Positions 15,765-23,772 of a DNA stretch of 39,407 nucleotides are shown one piece after another. This DNA comes from Paraburkholderia bryophila (GTDB lineage Bacteria > Pseudomonadota > Gammaproteobacteria > Burkholderiales > Burkholderiaceae), in the NCBI RefSeq assembly GCF_003269035.1, contig NZ_QLTK01000047.1, positions 1-39,407 on the forward strand. Direction: 5' to 3'. Made by a program: the position numbers and the translations under genes. Positions within the stretch are counted from its first letter, which is position 1; the number at the start of each line of letters is the position of its first letter. Below the pieces are notes generated by a model. That model ran no database searches and was not told where the DNA came from. It was given only the letters and a program-made list of their open reading frames with translations.

Positions 15765-16985
15765 TCATTTGGCATTGATATACCAAAGCGCGTCAGTCGA
15801 GGGCGCGGGCTTGGCTTTCGGTGCCGGCACGGAAGGAGGTGGCGCGCTCCGCGGTTCCGTCGCTGCTTGTAACGGAGCTGCCTGCGCCGCGCTCGCTTGA
15901 GGCTGCGGCTTGCTCGTCGTCGGACTGCTGACGTACCAGAGCGCGTCCGTCGAGGCTGTGCGAGCCGTTTTCTGATCGCGACTCGTCGGCGTGGCGAGCG
16001 GGCTCGATGTCGTTGTCGACGCAACTGCCGGCGCCGCATCGCGACTCGCAGCACTGGCCGGCGGCTGCGCCGCCGTGCCAGGCGTCCGTGACGCACGCGC
16101 CTCGAACGTTCCGCTCTGGAAAATCAGCGTCTGCTCCGGGCGCGCGATAACGGCATACGGGAACTGCAGATCCCAGCGCAACAGCACGCGCCCGTTCGGC
16201 GTCTCCGCGAAAATGGCCGGAATGTGCTTCATGTCGACGAACTGGACGAACACCTTCGAACCATCGTCGAAGACCTGCATGGGTTTTGCCTGATCCGCGC
16301 CGGTGACGGTCCAGCCGAAGTTGTACGCCGCCGAGGCCGCGATCGTGGAACTCGCACCGTTTACGCCGGTTGCGCCATTCGCAGCGGCAGCCGGGCCGGC
16401 CGTGCCGGCCGGTGCGGCGGCGCGAGGGCGGCCGCTCTGCACGGGCGTGATCTCGAGGCTCGTGAACGGGCTGTAAGTCTGCGGCGGCGTAAAGGAAGGC
16501 GGGAGAATAGGCATGGATGAATCCGGCGAAGCGGAGATGGATTGAACCGCATCATAGACCTTGCGCGCATAGCTCAGGCGCTTATCGGGCGAGGCTGCGT
16601 TGTAGGCACCGACAGCGTTCCAGTTCGGCCCGAACTGACGAATGTTCTCCGACAGAATCCACGCGCCGACATAGGCATTGGTGCAAGGATCGAACAGGCT
16701 CTGTTCGCTAATGCCCTCGCGCGCCAGTACCGGCAGCCATGAACTGTTGATTTGCATCAGGCCGATGTCGGTCGTGCCATTGCTGTTGGTATTGACGCGA
16801 TTCGGCTGCATGCCCGATTCGACCTGGGCGATACCGCGCATCAGGCTCACGTTGACGTGTTGAAAAGCCGCGGCGTCGTCGATGCAATCGGCCAGCGCTG
16901 TGCCATGCATAAAGCATAGTGCGGCGATACATGCCGCGGTCGGGAACAGCGCATGGGCGATCGGTTCGTGCTTCTGGAGCTGCAT
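15765..16985 (-). CDS. Secreted lytic transglycosylase (IagB/VirB1-like) with VirB9-like C-terminal domain
   Basis: 406 residues. A signal peptide is visible at about 12-32 (cut after GTALA). Residues 33-150 are an SLT-type transglycosylase: catalytic E56 in IAQVESGMQPN, GLMQINSSW, AVGAYNAAS, and two cysteines (C34, C101) as in IagB. After a Pro/Ala linker, residues 221-292 (YNFGWTVTGAD ... VFDDGSKVFVQF ... LIFQSG) resemble the beta-sandwich of VirB9/TrbG/CagX secretion-channel proteins. A low-complexity tail then carries the motif STDALWY twice (345-351 and 396-402, near the very end). IagB proteins are normally about 150-170 residues, so this is a fusion. It lies 66 bp downstream of the TPR/ATP-grasp gene on the same strand. 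No conjugation or type III genes are nearby. Confidence 0.82.
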   Translation of the reverse strand: MQLQKHEPIAHALFPTAACIAALCFMHGTALADCIDDAAAFQHVNVSLMRGIAQVESGMQPNRVNTNSNGTTDIGLMQINSSWLPVLAREGISEQSLFDPCTNAYVGAWILSENIRQFGPNWNAVGAYNAASPDKRLSYARKVYDAVQSISASPDSSMPILPPSFTPPQTYSPFTSLEITPVQSGRPRAAAPAGTAGPAAAANGATGVNGASSTIAASAAYNFGWTVTGADQAKPMQVFDDGSKVFVQFVDMKHIPAIFAETPNGRVLLRWDLQFPYAVIARPEQTLIFQSGTFEARASRTPGTAAQPPASAASRDAAPAVASTTTSSPLATPTSRDQKTARTASTDALWYVSSPTTSKPQPQASAAQAAPLQAATEPRSAPPPSVPAPKAKPAPSTDALWYINAK

Positions 16986-17051
16986 GATGAATTGGAATTG
17001 ATTTTGCAGGCCGCTCGTAGCTGACTGCGGCGTTGGCCAGGAGGCGCCATC

Positions 17052-18434
17052 TTACCTTTTGCGACCGGCGCGGCTTGCTCGCAGCGTGTCGAACGCAGTG
17101 AAAATACGCTCGATATACGGGTTCTTGTGCGTGAGCGGCCCGCCGTTGCGCTCGTAATGCGTGAGCATGGTCGCGTTCGCCTCGAAGACAAACACGCGGC
17201 CATCCGGCAGCAAAGTGAAATCGACGCCGCCGTAGTCGAGGTCGAGTCGTTGGCCAATCGCCGCGACGGCGTCCCATGCACGGTCGCCGAGCGCGGCGCG
17301 CGCGTTGTCGAGAAAGCGTCGTTCCTCGTCGAGTTTCCACGCGTGCCGTTCCATATCGGCCGAAAAATAGTGGACCATCCAGTCCGGTGAAATCGCCAGG
17401 TGATAGGGAAACGGCACACGGTCGACGAATATTGCCCGGTATTTACGGTAGTGGCCGTCGGTCGACCGATAGTCGGTGAAGCCGGTCAGATAGTGCGGAC
17501 CGGCCAGTGCGTCGGGGCGAGCTTCGAGCGCGGCGAGCGAGTCGCAGCGCAGCACGCCTGCGCCGCCATGCGTGGCGGCCGGACGGACCAGCAGCGGAAA
17601 CGCCAGGGCGCCTTCGCTAAGGCGTCGTTCGAGTTCGTCGCGCGACGCGGGTGGCGTGTCGTGCCGCACGCAGGGCGCCACGGCAATATCGTCGAGACCG
17701 GCCAGCAACGCGCCGAGCCGATGACGAAATGTCTTCGCGACGCTCGCCGGCGGATTGAGCAGCGGACGCTCGCAGTGTGCCGCGAAGCGTTCGAGCCGCG
17801 CCGCAAGCGGGGCCGCGACGTCGGCGTCGCCGATCGCATTGAAAACGAGGTCGTACGGCGGAAGCTGCGCGTCTTCTTCTTCGCGTGCGTGGTCGATTGC
17901 GTATTTGATCCGGCAGCACACAGTGGTGGGAAATAACGCGTCGAACGGAATGTTGCCGATACCGCTGCCCACGCAAAGGATCAATACGTTCAGCGCGGGC
18001 GAACCCACGCGTTCGACGAAGACGCGCTGCAAGGCATACGCGCGCTCGCGGCATGCGTGCGCTTCGGCGAGTTCGCCGGCGTTCGCGTGGATCGCGGCGA
18101 GGTTCAGATACGCGATCGCAACGTTCGGGTCCAGCGCCAGCACCAGCCGGTACCACTGCGCGGCGCGCTCGTCGTCGCCTTTCATCATGTAACCCGTCGC
18201 GACGTCGCAAAGGGTCGCGGTCGTCGCGTCCGGCTGATGGGTCGCGTAGGCGTCGAGCGTTTGCGCCGCGATCAGGTGCGCGAGGGCGCCGAGCTCATCG
18301 CCGTCCGCACGCAGCGCGTCGGCCATCGTGCGATGCAGGGCCGCGTCGCGTGGCGTGGCGGCGAGGGCGCTTTCGAGCGTGGTTCGCGGGGTGAGGTGTG
18401 CGTTGTCTGCCTGGTGATTCGGGGCTGTGGGCAT
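17052..18434 (-). CDS. TPR protein with C-terminal ATP-grasp-like domain
   Basis: 460 residues. TPR-type helices occupy about 25-140 (AALHRTMADALRADGDELGAL; AIAYLNLAAIHANAGELAEA). A Rossmann-like segment follows (LNVLILCVGSGIGNIPFDALF), then an ATP-grasp core at about 240-445: FPLLVRPAATHGGAGVLR for the ATP-binding loop, and DYGGVDFTLLPDGRVFVFEAN with the metal-binding Asp/Glu/Asn set. ATP-grasp enzymes ligate a carboxylate to an amine or thiol; the substrate here is unknown. I start at the ATG 18434, since the upstream GTG at 18452 would overlap the AAAGGA ribosome-binding site. It probably shares a transcript with the transglycosylase gene. Confidence 0.82.
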   Translation of the reverse strand: MPTAPNHQADNAHLTPRTTLESALAATPRDAALHRTMADALRADGDELGALAHLIAAQTLDAYATHQPDATTATLCDVATGYMMKGDDERAAQWYRLVLALDPNVAIAYLNLAAIHANAGELAEAHACRERAYALQRVFVERVGSPALNVLILCVGSGIGNIPFDALFPTTVCCRIKYAIDHAREEEDAQLPPYDLVFNAIGDADVAAPLAARLERFAAHCERPLLNPPASVAKTFRHRLGALLAGLDDIAVAPCVRHDTPPASRDELERRLSEGALAFPLLVRPAATHGGAGVLRCDSLAALEARPDALAGPHYLTGFTDYRSTDGHYRKYRAIFVDRVPFPYHLAISPDWMVHYFSADMERHAWKLDEERRFLDNARAALGDRAWDAVAAIGQRLDLDYGGVDFTLLPDGRVFVFEANATMLTHYERNGGPLTHKNPYIERIFTAFDTLRASRAGRKR

Positions 18435-18661
18435 GCCGTGTATTCCTTTCACGCGTTATCGCGCGTTCGCTGAATCCGTCGCTCTTCGCATGGACTCTGC
18501 GACGGTCGCGTGAGTGTAGCGGGAACGGCCGGGGCGACGCAGCAGTTTCCGGCGCCTGGCCGTAGGTCGGTATGCGCAATGAGAAAAGCTGTGCCGGATA
18601 GCATGGCTGCACGGCTACACTGCTGCCACGCACCGCGATCACACTCACCACGAGGCGATCC

Positions 18662-19582
18662 GTGTCATACGCTTCGACACCCGCTCGAACTGAACAAAAA
18701 AGATCCGAACCCATGCAACTGGACACCGATGCCTATCGAGGCAGCCCTCGTCTCGAGGCCCTTATCGCAAGACTTCTGCGCGTACCCGATGGGCCTGGAC
18801 ACTTGCCGTCGGCGCTGCACACGTTCTTCGTTTTCGGCATCAAGCAGGCGTGGGTATGCCTGTTCGGCGGCCTCATGGTCGCGTTACTGGTCGGAACGCA
18901 TCTCTGGTACCCGGCTCATGCGGTGATTCCCCGATACGACGTGTTGACGCTTTCCGCCGTGGTGATTCAGATCCTGCTGGTCTGGCTGCGCCTGGAGGAA
19001 TGGGACGAGGTCAAAGTGATCTTGCTGTTTCACGTTGCGGGCACCGGCATGGAACTGTTCAAGACCGCGGTCGGCTCATGGGTCTATCCCGAGGCTTCGT
19101 ATTTGCACATTGGCGGGGTGCCGTTGTTCAGCGGGTTCATGTATGCGTCGGTCGGTAGCTACATCACACGCGCTTGCCGCGAGTTCGATCTGCGTTTCAC
19201 CGCGCATCCGTCGCTGAAGGTGACGCTGGCTTTGTCGGCGGCAATCTACGTGAACTTCTTTCTGCACCATTACTGGTTCGATTGCCGATACCTGTTGATG
19301 CTCGGCGTGGCATTCGCCTTTCGCCGCTGTCAGGTCTACTTTCGCATCGGCTCGGTTTATCACCGCATGCCCTTGTTACTGGGCTTTTTCCTGATTGCCG
19401 TGTTTATCTGGCTCGCTGAGAACCTCGGCACGCTTAGCCATGCGTGGCTCTACCCCAGCCAGATGCAAGGCTGGTCGATGGTGTCTGTCGGCAAGCTGGG
19501 GGCGTGGTTCATGCTGACGATCATGAGTTACGTGCTTGTCACGCTGGTCAATCGCCCGCGCGCGCCCGAGCCGTCGGCCTGA
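18662..19582 (+). CDS. DUF817-family integral membrane protein
   Basis: 306 residues with about eight hydrophobic helices, matching the DUF817 (YoaT-like) family: VFGIKQAWVCLFGGLMV, WVYPEASYLHIGGVPLFSGFMYASVGSY, FLHHYWFDCRYLLM, WLYPSQMQGWSMV. The function is unknown; it is an inner-membrane protein. GTG at 18662 has GAGG 6 bases upstream, whereas the ATG at 18713 lacks a good site, so the longer form is given; homologues would decide between 306 and 289 residues. It is divergent from the TPR/ATP-grasp gene with 227 bp between them. Confidence 0.85.
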   Translation: MSYASTPARTEQKRSEPMQLDTDAYRGSPRLEALIARLLRVPDGPGHLPSALHTFFVFGIKQAWVCLFGGLMVALLVGTHLWYPAHAVIPRYDVLTLSAVVIQILLVWLRLEEWDEVKVILLFHVAGTGMELFKTAVGSWVYPEASYLHIGGVPLFSGFMYASVGSYITRACREFDLRFTAHPSLKVTLALSAAIYVNFFLHHYWFDCRYLLMLGVAFAFRRCQVYFRIGSVYHRMPLLLGFFLIAVFIWLAENLGTLSHAWLYPSQMQGWSMVSVGKLGAWFMLTIMSYVLVTLVNRPRAPEPSA

Positions 19583-19644
19583 GCGGACCGGAACGTCCGC
19601 TCGGCGTTGCAGAAGCCGGAAGCGGCCGCGCGCGAGCGACTCGC

Positions 19645-19998
19645 TTACGACATGAAGGAGGTCGGTTCAGCGCCTGCTTCGCACCGCACGAAACGATGTT
19701 CAAGGCGAACGCGCAACACGTCTTCAAGCGTCAGCAGATGTTCGCGCAATACTCTTGCCTGTTGCTCGCTGATGTCGTCGAGCGTGATTTTCTGTTCGAG
19801 GATTTTGCCGCGTTTGACCACGGCCCAGTGATTGACGGGCGCGTGCCTGCTCTTGAGATGCGCGGCGGCCTGAGCGACTACGTCGAGATTGACGTCGGAG
19901 ACGAGATGGAGAGTGTGGGTCAATCGAAAACCGGGCAGACAGTGCGACCAGTTGTCTTCCGATTTCAATGCGGGTGACGAGGAGAGATCCCGTTTCAT
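19645..19998 (-). CDS. Small protein, possible ACT-like fold, function unknown
   Basis: 117 residues. The pattern strand-helix-strand-strand-helix-strand (THTLHLVSDVN / LDVVAQAAAHLKS / VNHWAVVKRG / KILEQKITLDD / EQQARVLREHLLTL / VLRVRLEHRF) is reminiscent of ACT-type regulatory domains such as the small subunit of acetolactate synthase. This is a structural impression, not a family match. The ATG at 19998 has GGAG 5 bases upstream, and codon use resembles its neighbours, so I believe it is expressed. It is convergent with the DUF817 gene, 62 bp apart. Confidence 0.6.
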   Translation of the reverse strand: MKRDLSSSPALKSEDNWSHCLPGFRLTHTLHLVSDVNLDVVAQAAAHLKSRHAPVNHWAVVKRGKILEQKITLDDISEQQARVLREHLLTLEDVLRVRLEHRFVRCEAGAEPTSFMS

Positions 19999-20202
19999 AG
20001 CGACTCCGGATGAAGATTGAATTCGAACCGGTGCAAGCTATGCCGCTCCCGCTTCGTTGCCGACTATCGGCCGCATCGCCTTGAGGCAACCACCTTGCCC
20101 GGGGAGGCAGGTTGGCGTTTGTACCGTTTGGTACCAACTCTGGATGCAGGGCTAAGTCTAGCAGATTGTCCGGGAACTGTGAAAGGGACCACCCCGTGGA
20201 CA

Positions 20203-20514
20203 TCAACGCACTCGCTTATCGCGTTGCACTTTGCCGAAATGGAGTGCCATGTAAGTCCCAATCGCAAGCGCGCCCGCGAGGCCGGCTAACGCGTCCGTGC
20301 CGATCTCCGTCAGGTTCGTATGACGAGCCGCGATCAGCGCGCCGACCGCGAGGTTGGCAAATCCCCAAACGACATTGACGACAGGCGAGGAATCGCCGAC
20401 GCCTCGGGGCTTGGCGAACGGCGTAGGAAACGGCAGGCCCTGCAATCCGGAAGCCAGGTGGGGGATGCAATTGCACAGAAGCGCGCCGGCGAAAAACGAC
20501 CAAACCTGCTGCAT
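20203..20514 (-). CDS. Small inner-membrane protein under TetR-type control
   Basis: 103 residues with three hydrophobic stretches (VWSFFAGALLCNCIPHLASG; VVNVVWGFANLAVGALIA; IGTDALAGLAGALAIGTYMAL). The function is unknown. The ATG at 20514 has AAGGT about 8 bases upstream; the 50 codons open upstream of it overlap the promoter and are not coding. Upstream lie TTGACA and TACTAT at 17-bp spacing, with two GAGGA-type inverted repeats over the spacer and the start site. The divergent TetR gene is therefore its probable repressor. Small membrane proteins in this arrangement are often drug- or stress-related, but that is speculation here. Confidence 0.75.
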   Translation of the reverse strand: MQQVWSFFAGALLCNCIPHLASGLQGLPFPTPFAKPRGVGDSSPVVNVVWGFANLAVGALIAARHTNLTEIGTDALAGLAGALAIGTYMALHFGKVQRDKRVR

Positions 20515-20572
20515 GCGGTCACCTTGAAGGTAGGGAGAAATGAATCGGCTTGACTCATTGATCTGAAATTTC

Positions 20573-20622
20573 GCGAGGACATCCTCGCAAAATATAGTAG
20601 AGGACACCCTCTCATATGTCAA
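20573..20622 (-). promoter_or_regulatory. Promoter of small membrane gene with two operators
   Basis: On the minus strand TTGACA (complement of 20617-20622), a 17-base spacer and TACTAT (complement of 20594-20599). Operator 1, GCGAGGA-CA-TCCTCGC (20573-20588), is perfectly symmetric and covers the predicted start site (about 20587). Operator 2, AGAGGA-CA-CCCTCT (20599-20612), has one mismatch and fills the spacer. Their centres are 25 bp apart. This arrangement would give tight repression. Confidence 0.75.
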
Positions 20623-20704
20623 ACGGTAAGATGGCGCGTCAAATAATCTCGTAGATAGGTTCACGATTCACGGCAGTTTCCTGAAAACCACATCGTGCTA
20701 ATAT

Positions 20705-20720
20705 GCGAGGAATTCCTATC
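20705..20720 (+). promoter_or_regulatory. Third operator, in front of the TetR gene
   Basis: GAGGA-AT-TCCTA (20707-20718) repeats the spacing of the two operators at 20573-20612 with one arm base changed. A further half site TCCTC follows at 20724. TAATAT at 20699-20704 could be the -10 of the TetR gene, placing the operator at its start site and implying autoregulation. The -35 is unclear. Confidence 0.55.
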
Positions 20721-20746
20721 AAATCCTCACATATCGGTCCATCAGC

Positions 20747-21376
20747 ATGATCTCGCCCAAGCCTGCCGCAGACACCGCGCGCGCTTCAGAACCGAAACGG
20801 GAAAGGGGCCGTCTGCGCGTCGCCGCGATCCTCGAAGCCGGGGTCGCCGTGTTCACCGAAAAAGGGTATGACGCCGCCACGATGACCGAGATCGCGGCCC
20901 GTTCCGCGACCGCGATCGGCTCGCTCTATCGATTCTTTCCCTCCAAGGAGTCGCTCGCCGACGCGCTGCTGCTGCGTTATGCGCGGCACGTTCAGGATGG
21001 ACTGGCCGACATGGCGCGCCAGGTTCCCGACATGACGCTGGAGGGCGTGGCCGACGCATTCGTCGACTTCATGCTGGTGCTTCAGTCGCAACGCAGCTTT
21101 GCGGTGGCACTCGTGGATGCGCGCGGCGGCAGCGCCGACGAACGTACGCGGTTTCGCCTCGCGATGCGTGGCGGAATCGCGGATATCCTGAGCAAGGCGA
21201 TACCCGGTCTGAGCGCGGCCAGGGCGAAAGTGATGGCGGTCGTTCTGCTCCATATGCTCAAGAGCGTGGTGATTACCGCCAACGAAGAACCGGCCATGCG
21301 GGCCCTGCTTCTTGCTGAAATTCGTGAACTCGTGCGGACGTATCTCGCGTCCGCTGCGGGGAAAATTATCGAATAG
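20747..21376 (+). CDS. TetR/AcrR-family repressor (second)
   Basis: 209 residues. A helix-turn-helix lies at about 25-70 (AAILEAGVAVFTEKGYDAATM ... SATAIGSLYRFFPSKESL), followed by a helical effector domain. The ATG at 20747 has no Shine-Dalgarno and is close to a likely -10, so the mRNA leader is short. Three related inverted repeats between this gene and the divergent small membrane gene mark its probable binding sites. Its last 11 bp overlap the end of the convergent MocR gene. Inducer unknown. Confidence 0.93.
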   Translation: MISPKPAADTARASEPKRERGRLRVAAILEAGVAVFTEKGYDAATMTEIAARSATAIGSLYRFFPSKESLADALLLRYARHVQDGLADMARQVPDMTLEGVADAFVDFMLVLQSQRSFAVALVDARGGSADERTRFRLAMRGGIADILSKAIPGLSAARAKVMAVVLLHMLKSVVITANEEPAMRALLLAEIRELVRTYLASAAGKIIE

Positions 21377-22865
21377 CGCAGGGCGTGTCGCGCGCCACCG
21401 TGGCGATACTTTCCGCGAGATGTCCGGTGGCGATTTCAATTTCTTCATTACTGAAGCCGCCCAGGCCCAGAATCAAACCCATGGGGCCGTTGCCGCCCGC
21501 ATACATGGGCGACACCGCCCGCACGGCAACGCCGGCTTCGGCGGCTAGCAAAGCGACCCGTTGGTCGTCGACGCCGCCACCGAGCCACAGCACCATATGC
21601 ATGCCCTGATCGGACGGCTGTAGCCACGCAACCTCGCGGGGCAACACACGCTCGATCGTCTCGATGATTCGAGCGCGGCGGTCCGCATACACGCCGCGAA
21701 TGCGCCGGATATGCCGGTCCAGGTGACCCTCCGCGATGAATGCCGCGAGTACGTGCTGATCCGCATTGGGCGGATGGCGATCCATCAGCACGCGTGCGCC
21801 GTAGAACGCCTCGACCAGGTTCTTCGGCACCACGGCGTAACCCAGCCGCAACGACGGAAACAGGATCTTGCTGAACGTGCCGAGGTAAATCACCCGATCC
21901 GGGTCGAGCCCCTGGAGCGACGGAAACGGATGCCCTGCGTAACGCAACTCGCTGTCGTAGTCGTCCTCGACGATCCACGCGTGATTCGCGCGGGCCCAGG
22001 CCAGCAACGCGCTGCGCCTGGCCATGCTCATCGGCATGCCGAGCGGGTATTGATGCGACGACGTGACGAACGCCGCGCGTGCGTGCGGGTCGAGTGCGAT
22101 ACCGGCGTCGACGTTCATGCCTTCGGCGTCGACAGGCACGCGGATCATGCGCTCGGGACGGCCGATGCTTTCAAGAATCGCGGTAATTCCGCGGTACGCG
22201 GGGTCTTCTACCCACGCCGAGTCGTCGGCGTCCAGCAGCACCTGGCAAGACAGGTAAAGGCCTTGTTGCGTGCCGCTCGTGATGATCACCTCGTCGGCGT
22301 CGCAGCGGACCGAGCGCGATTTCCTCACGTAATCGGCGATTGCCTCGCGCAGCACGCGTGCTCCTTTCGGATCGCCATAACCTGCGGGCGCACCGGGTCC
22401 GCGAGCCCGCAGACGGTTGCCGAGCCTGCGCCAGATATCGTCGGGCGCGGCGGGGCCGACCGGCACTGAAACCGCGAAGGGCGCCGCCGGCACCACCGAA
22501 AATTGGCGCGCTACCTGGGTGAACAGGCGGGCACGCTCTGTCAAAGGCGCGGGCTCGACGAGGCTCGGACGTTCGCCGGTACTGGCGACGGGCGCGAGCG
22601 CTTGCGCCACACGCGTGCCGGCTCTCGATTGCGATGTCAGAAACCCCTCGGCGAGCAACTGATCGAACGCTTCGATCACGGTGCCGCGCGCGATGTGCAA
22701 CGACATGGCGAGCGCGCGCGTGGACGGCAGCAGTTCGCCGGGCTTGAGGTCGCCCCGATTGACGGCGTGACGCAGCGCCTGCGCGAGTTGACGCCCGAGA
22801 TGGCCGGCGTTTCGATCCAGCGTGCCGATCGATGGAATTTCCGCGGTTTTAGGCTTTCTGGCCAT
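21366..22865 (-). CDS. MocR/PdxR-type GntR regulator with aminotransferase-like domain
   Basis: 499 residues. A GntR winged helix lies at about 15-85 (LRHAVNRGDLKPGELLPSTRAL; IARGTVIEAFDQLLAEGFL). A fold-type-I aminotransferase-like domain follows at about 130-490, with the PLP-binding lysine in YLGTFSKILFPSLRLGY and VEDDYDSELRY. Members sense PLP or amino compounds and activate a divergent gene. That gene here is the PaiB-like one, 112 bp away. The ATG at 22865 fits the domain start. The 3' end overlaps the TetR gene by 11 bp. Confidence 0.93.
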   Translation of the reverse strand: MARKPKTAEIPSIGTLDRNAGHLGRQLAQALRHAVNRGDLKPGELLPSTRALAMSLHIARGTVIEAFDQLLAEGFLTSQSRAGTRVAQALAPVASTGERPSLVEPAPLTERARLFTQVARQFSVVPAAPFAVSVPVGPAAPDDIWRRLGNRLRARGPGAPAGYGDPKGARVLREAIADYVRKSRSVRCDADEVIITSGTQQGLYLSCQVLLDADDSAWVEDPAYRGITAILESIGRPERMIRVPVDAEGMNVDAGIALDPHARAAFVTSSHQYPLGMPMSMARRSALLAWARANHAWIVEDDYDSELRYAGHPFPSLQGLDPDRVIYLGTFSKILFPSLRLGYAVVPKNLVEAFYGARVLMDRHPPNADQHVLAAFIAEGHLDRHIRRIRGVYADRRARIIETIERVLPREVAWLQPSDQGMHMVLWLGGGVDDQRVALLAAEAGVAVRAVSPMYAGGNGPMGLILGLGGFSNEEIEIATGHLAESIATVARDTPCAIR

Positions 22866-22977
22866 GGGTTGGTTTCTGGTCCAAGGAAAATGCACGAAAC
22901 TGGCTCTACCAATCAATCCAGCTTACCGCGAAAATTTCCCGAACGACGCAAAACCTTTCGCCCCGCACGGAGCCTTT

Positions 22978-23616
22978 ATGTACATCCCCAGTCAATTCAA
23001 CGAGCCGCGCGCCGAGGTGCTGCACGCACTGATCGCGGCGCACCCGTTCGGCACGCTGTTTTCGCATGGCAAGAGCGGCATGGACGCGAATCACCTGCCG
23101 TTCGAACTGGATGCCGGCGAAAAAGCCCATGGCGTGCTCAAAGCGCACGTGGCGCGCGCGAATCCACTCTGGCAGGAGTTAAACAATGGCGACGAGGTGC
23201 TCGTGGTGTTTCGCGCGGGCGATGCCTATATTTCGCCTTCGTGGTATCCGAGCAAGCACGAGTTTCACAAGCAGGTGCCGACATGGAATTACCGGGTGGT
23301 GCATGCGCACGGCCGTATCACGATTCACGACGATGAGCGCTACGTGCGCGGACTGGTCGCGCGATTGACGCGCGTTCATGAGGCGTCGCAGCCGAGCCCG
23401 TGGAAAATGACGGATAGCGCCAGCGACTATATCGATGCAATGTTGCGAGCGATTGTCGGCATCGAGATCGAGATTACGCAACTGATCGGCAAGATCAAGC
23501 TGGGCCAAAACAAAGACGCGCGGGATATTCATGGCGCGGGTGCGGCGCTCAACGCACAGGGCGAGCATGCGATCGGCGATGCCATGCTGGCCTGTGCCGC
23601 GACCAAGGCACAGTGA
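22978..23616 (+). CDS. PaiB-type FMN-binding negative regulator family protein
   Basis: 212 residues matching PaiB: the opening MYIPSQFNEPRAEVLHALI, then HPFGTLFSHG, NHLPFEL, the VVFRAGDAYISPSWYPSKHE strand, VPTWNYRVVHAHG and a helical C-terminal part. PaiB proteins have a split-barrel flavin-binding fold; in Bacillus one represses sporulation and protease genes, but in proteobacteria the role is unclear. The ATG at 22978 has GGAG 5 bases upstream. A MocR regulator divergent from a PaiB-like gene is a recurrent arrangement, so this gene is the likely MocR target. Confidence 0.9.
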   Translation: MYIPSQFNEPRAEVLHALIAAHPFGTLFSHGKSGMDANHLPFELDAGEKAHGVLKAHVARANPLWQELNNGDEVLVVFRAGDAYISPSWYPSKHEFHKQVPTWNYRVVHAHGRITIHDDERYVRGLVARLTRVHEASQPSPWKMTDSASDYIDAMLRAIVGIEIEITQLIGKIKLGQNKDARDIHGAGAALNAQGEHAIGDAMLACAATKAQ

Positions 23617-23772
23617 GAGGGCGGCTGGCGCCGTGAAACCGCATTTGGCTTCGCATCCCAGGCGCGCCGCTTACCCCATCTCTAGCCTTTCAACGCAGCC
23701 GGACGATTGGACCATTGGGTCGGCATGAACTGAAGGATGATTTCCACTCTAAACCCAGCACACGTGAAAACA

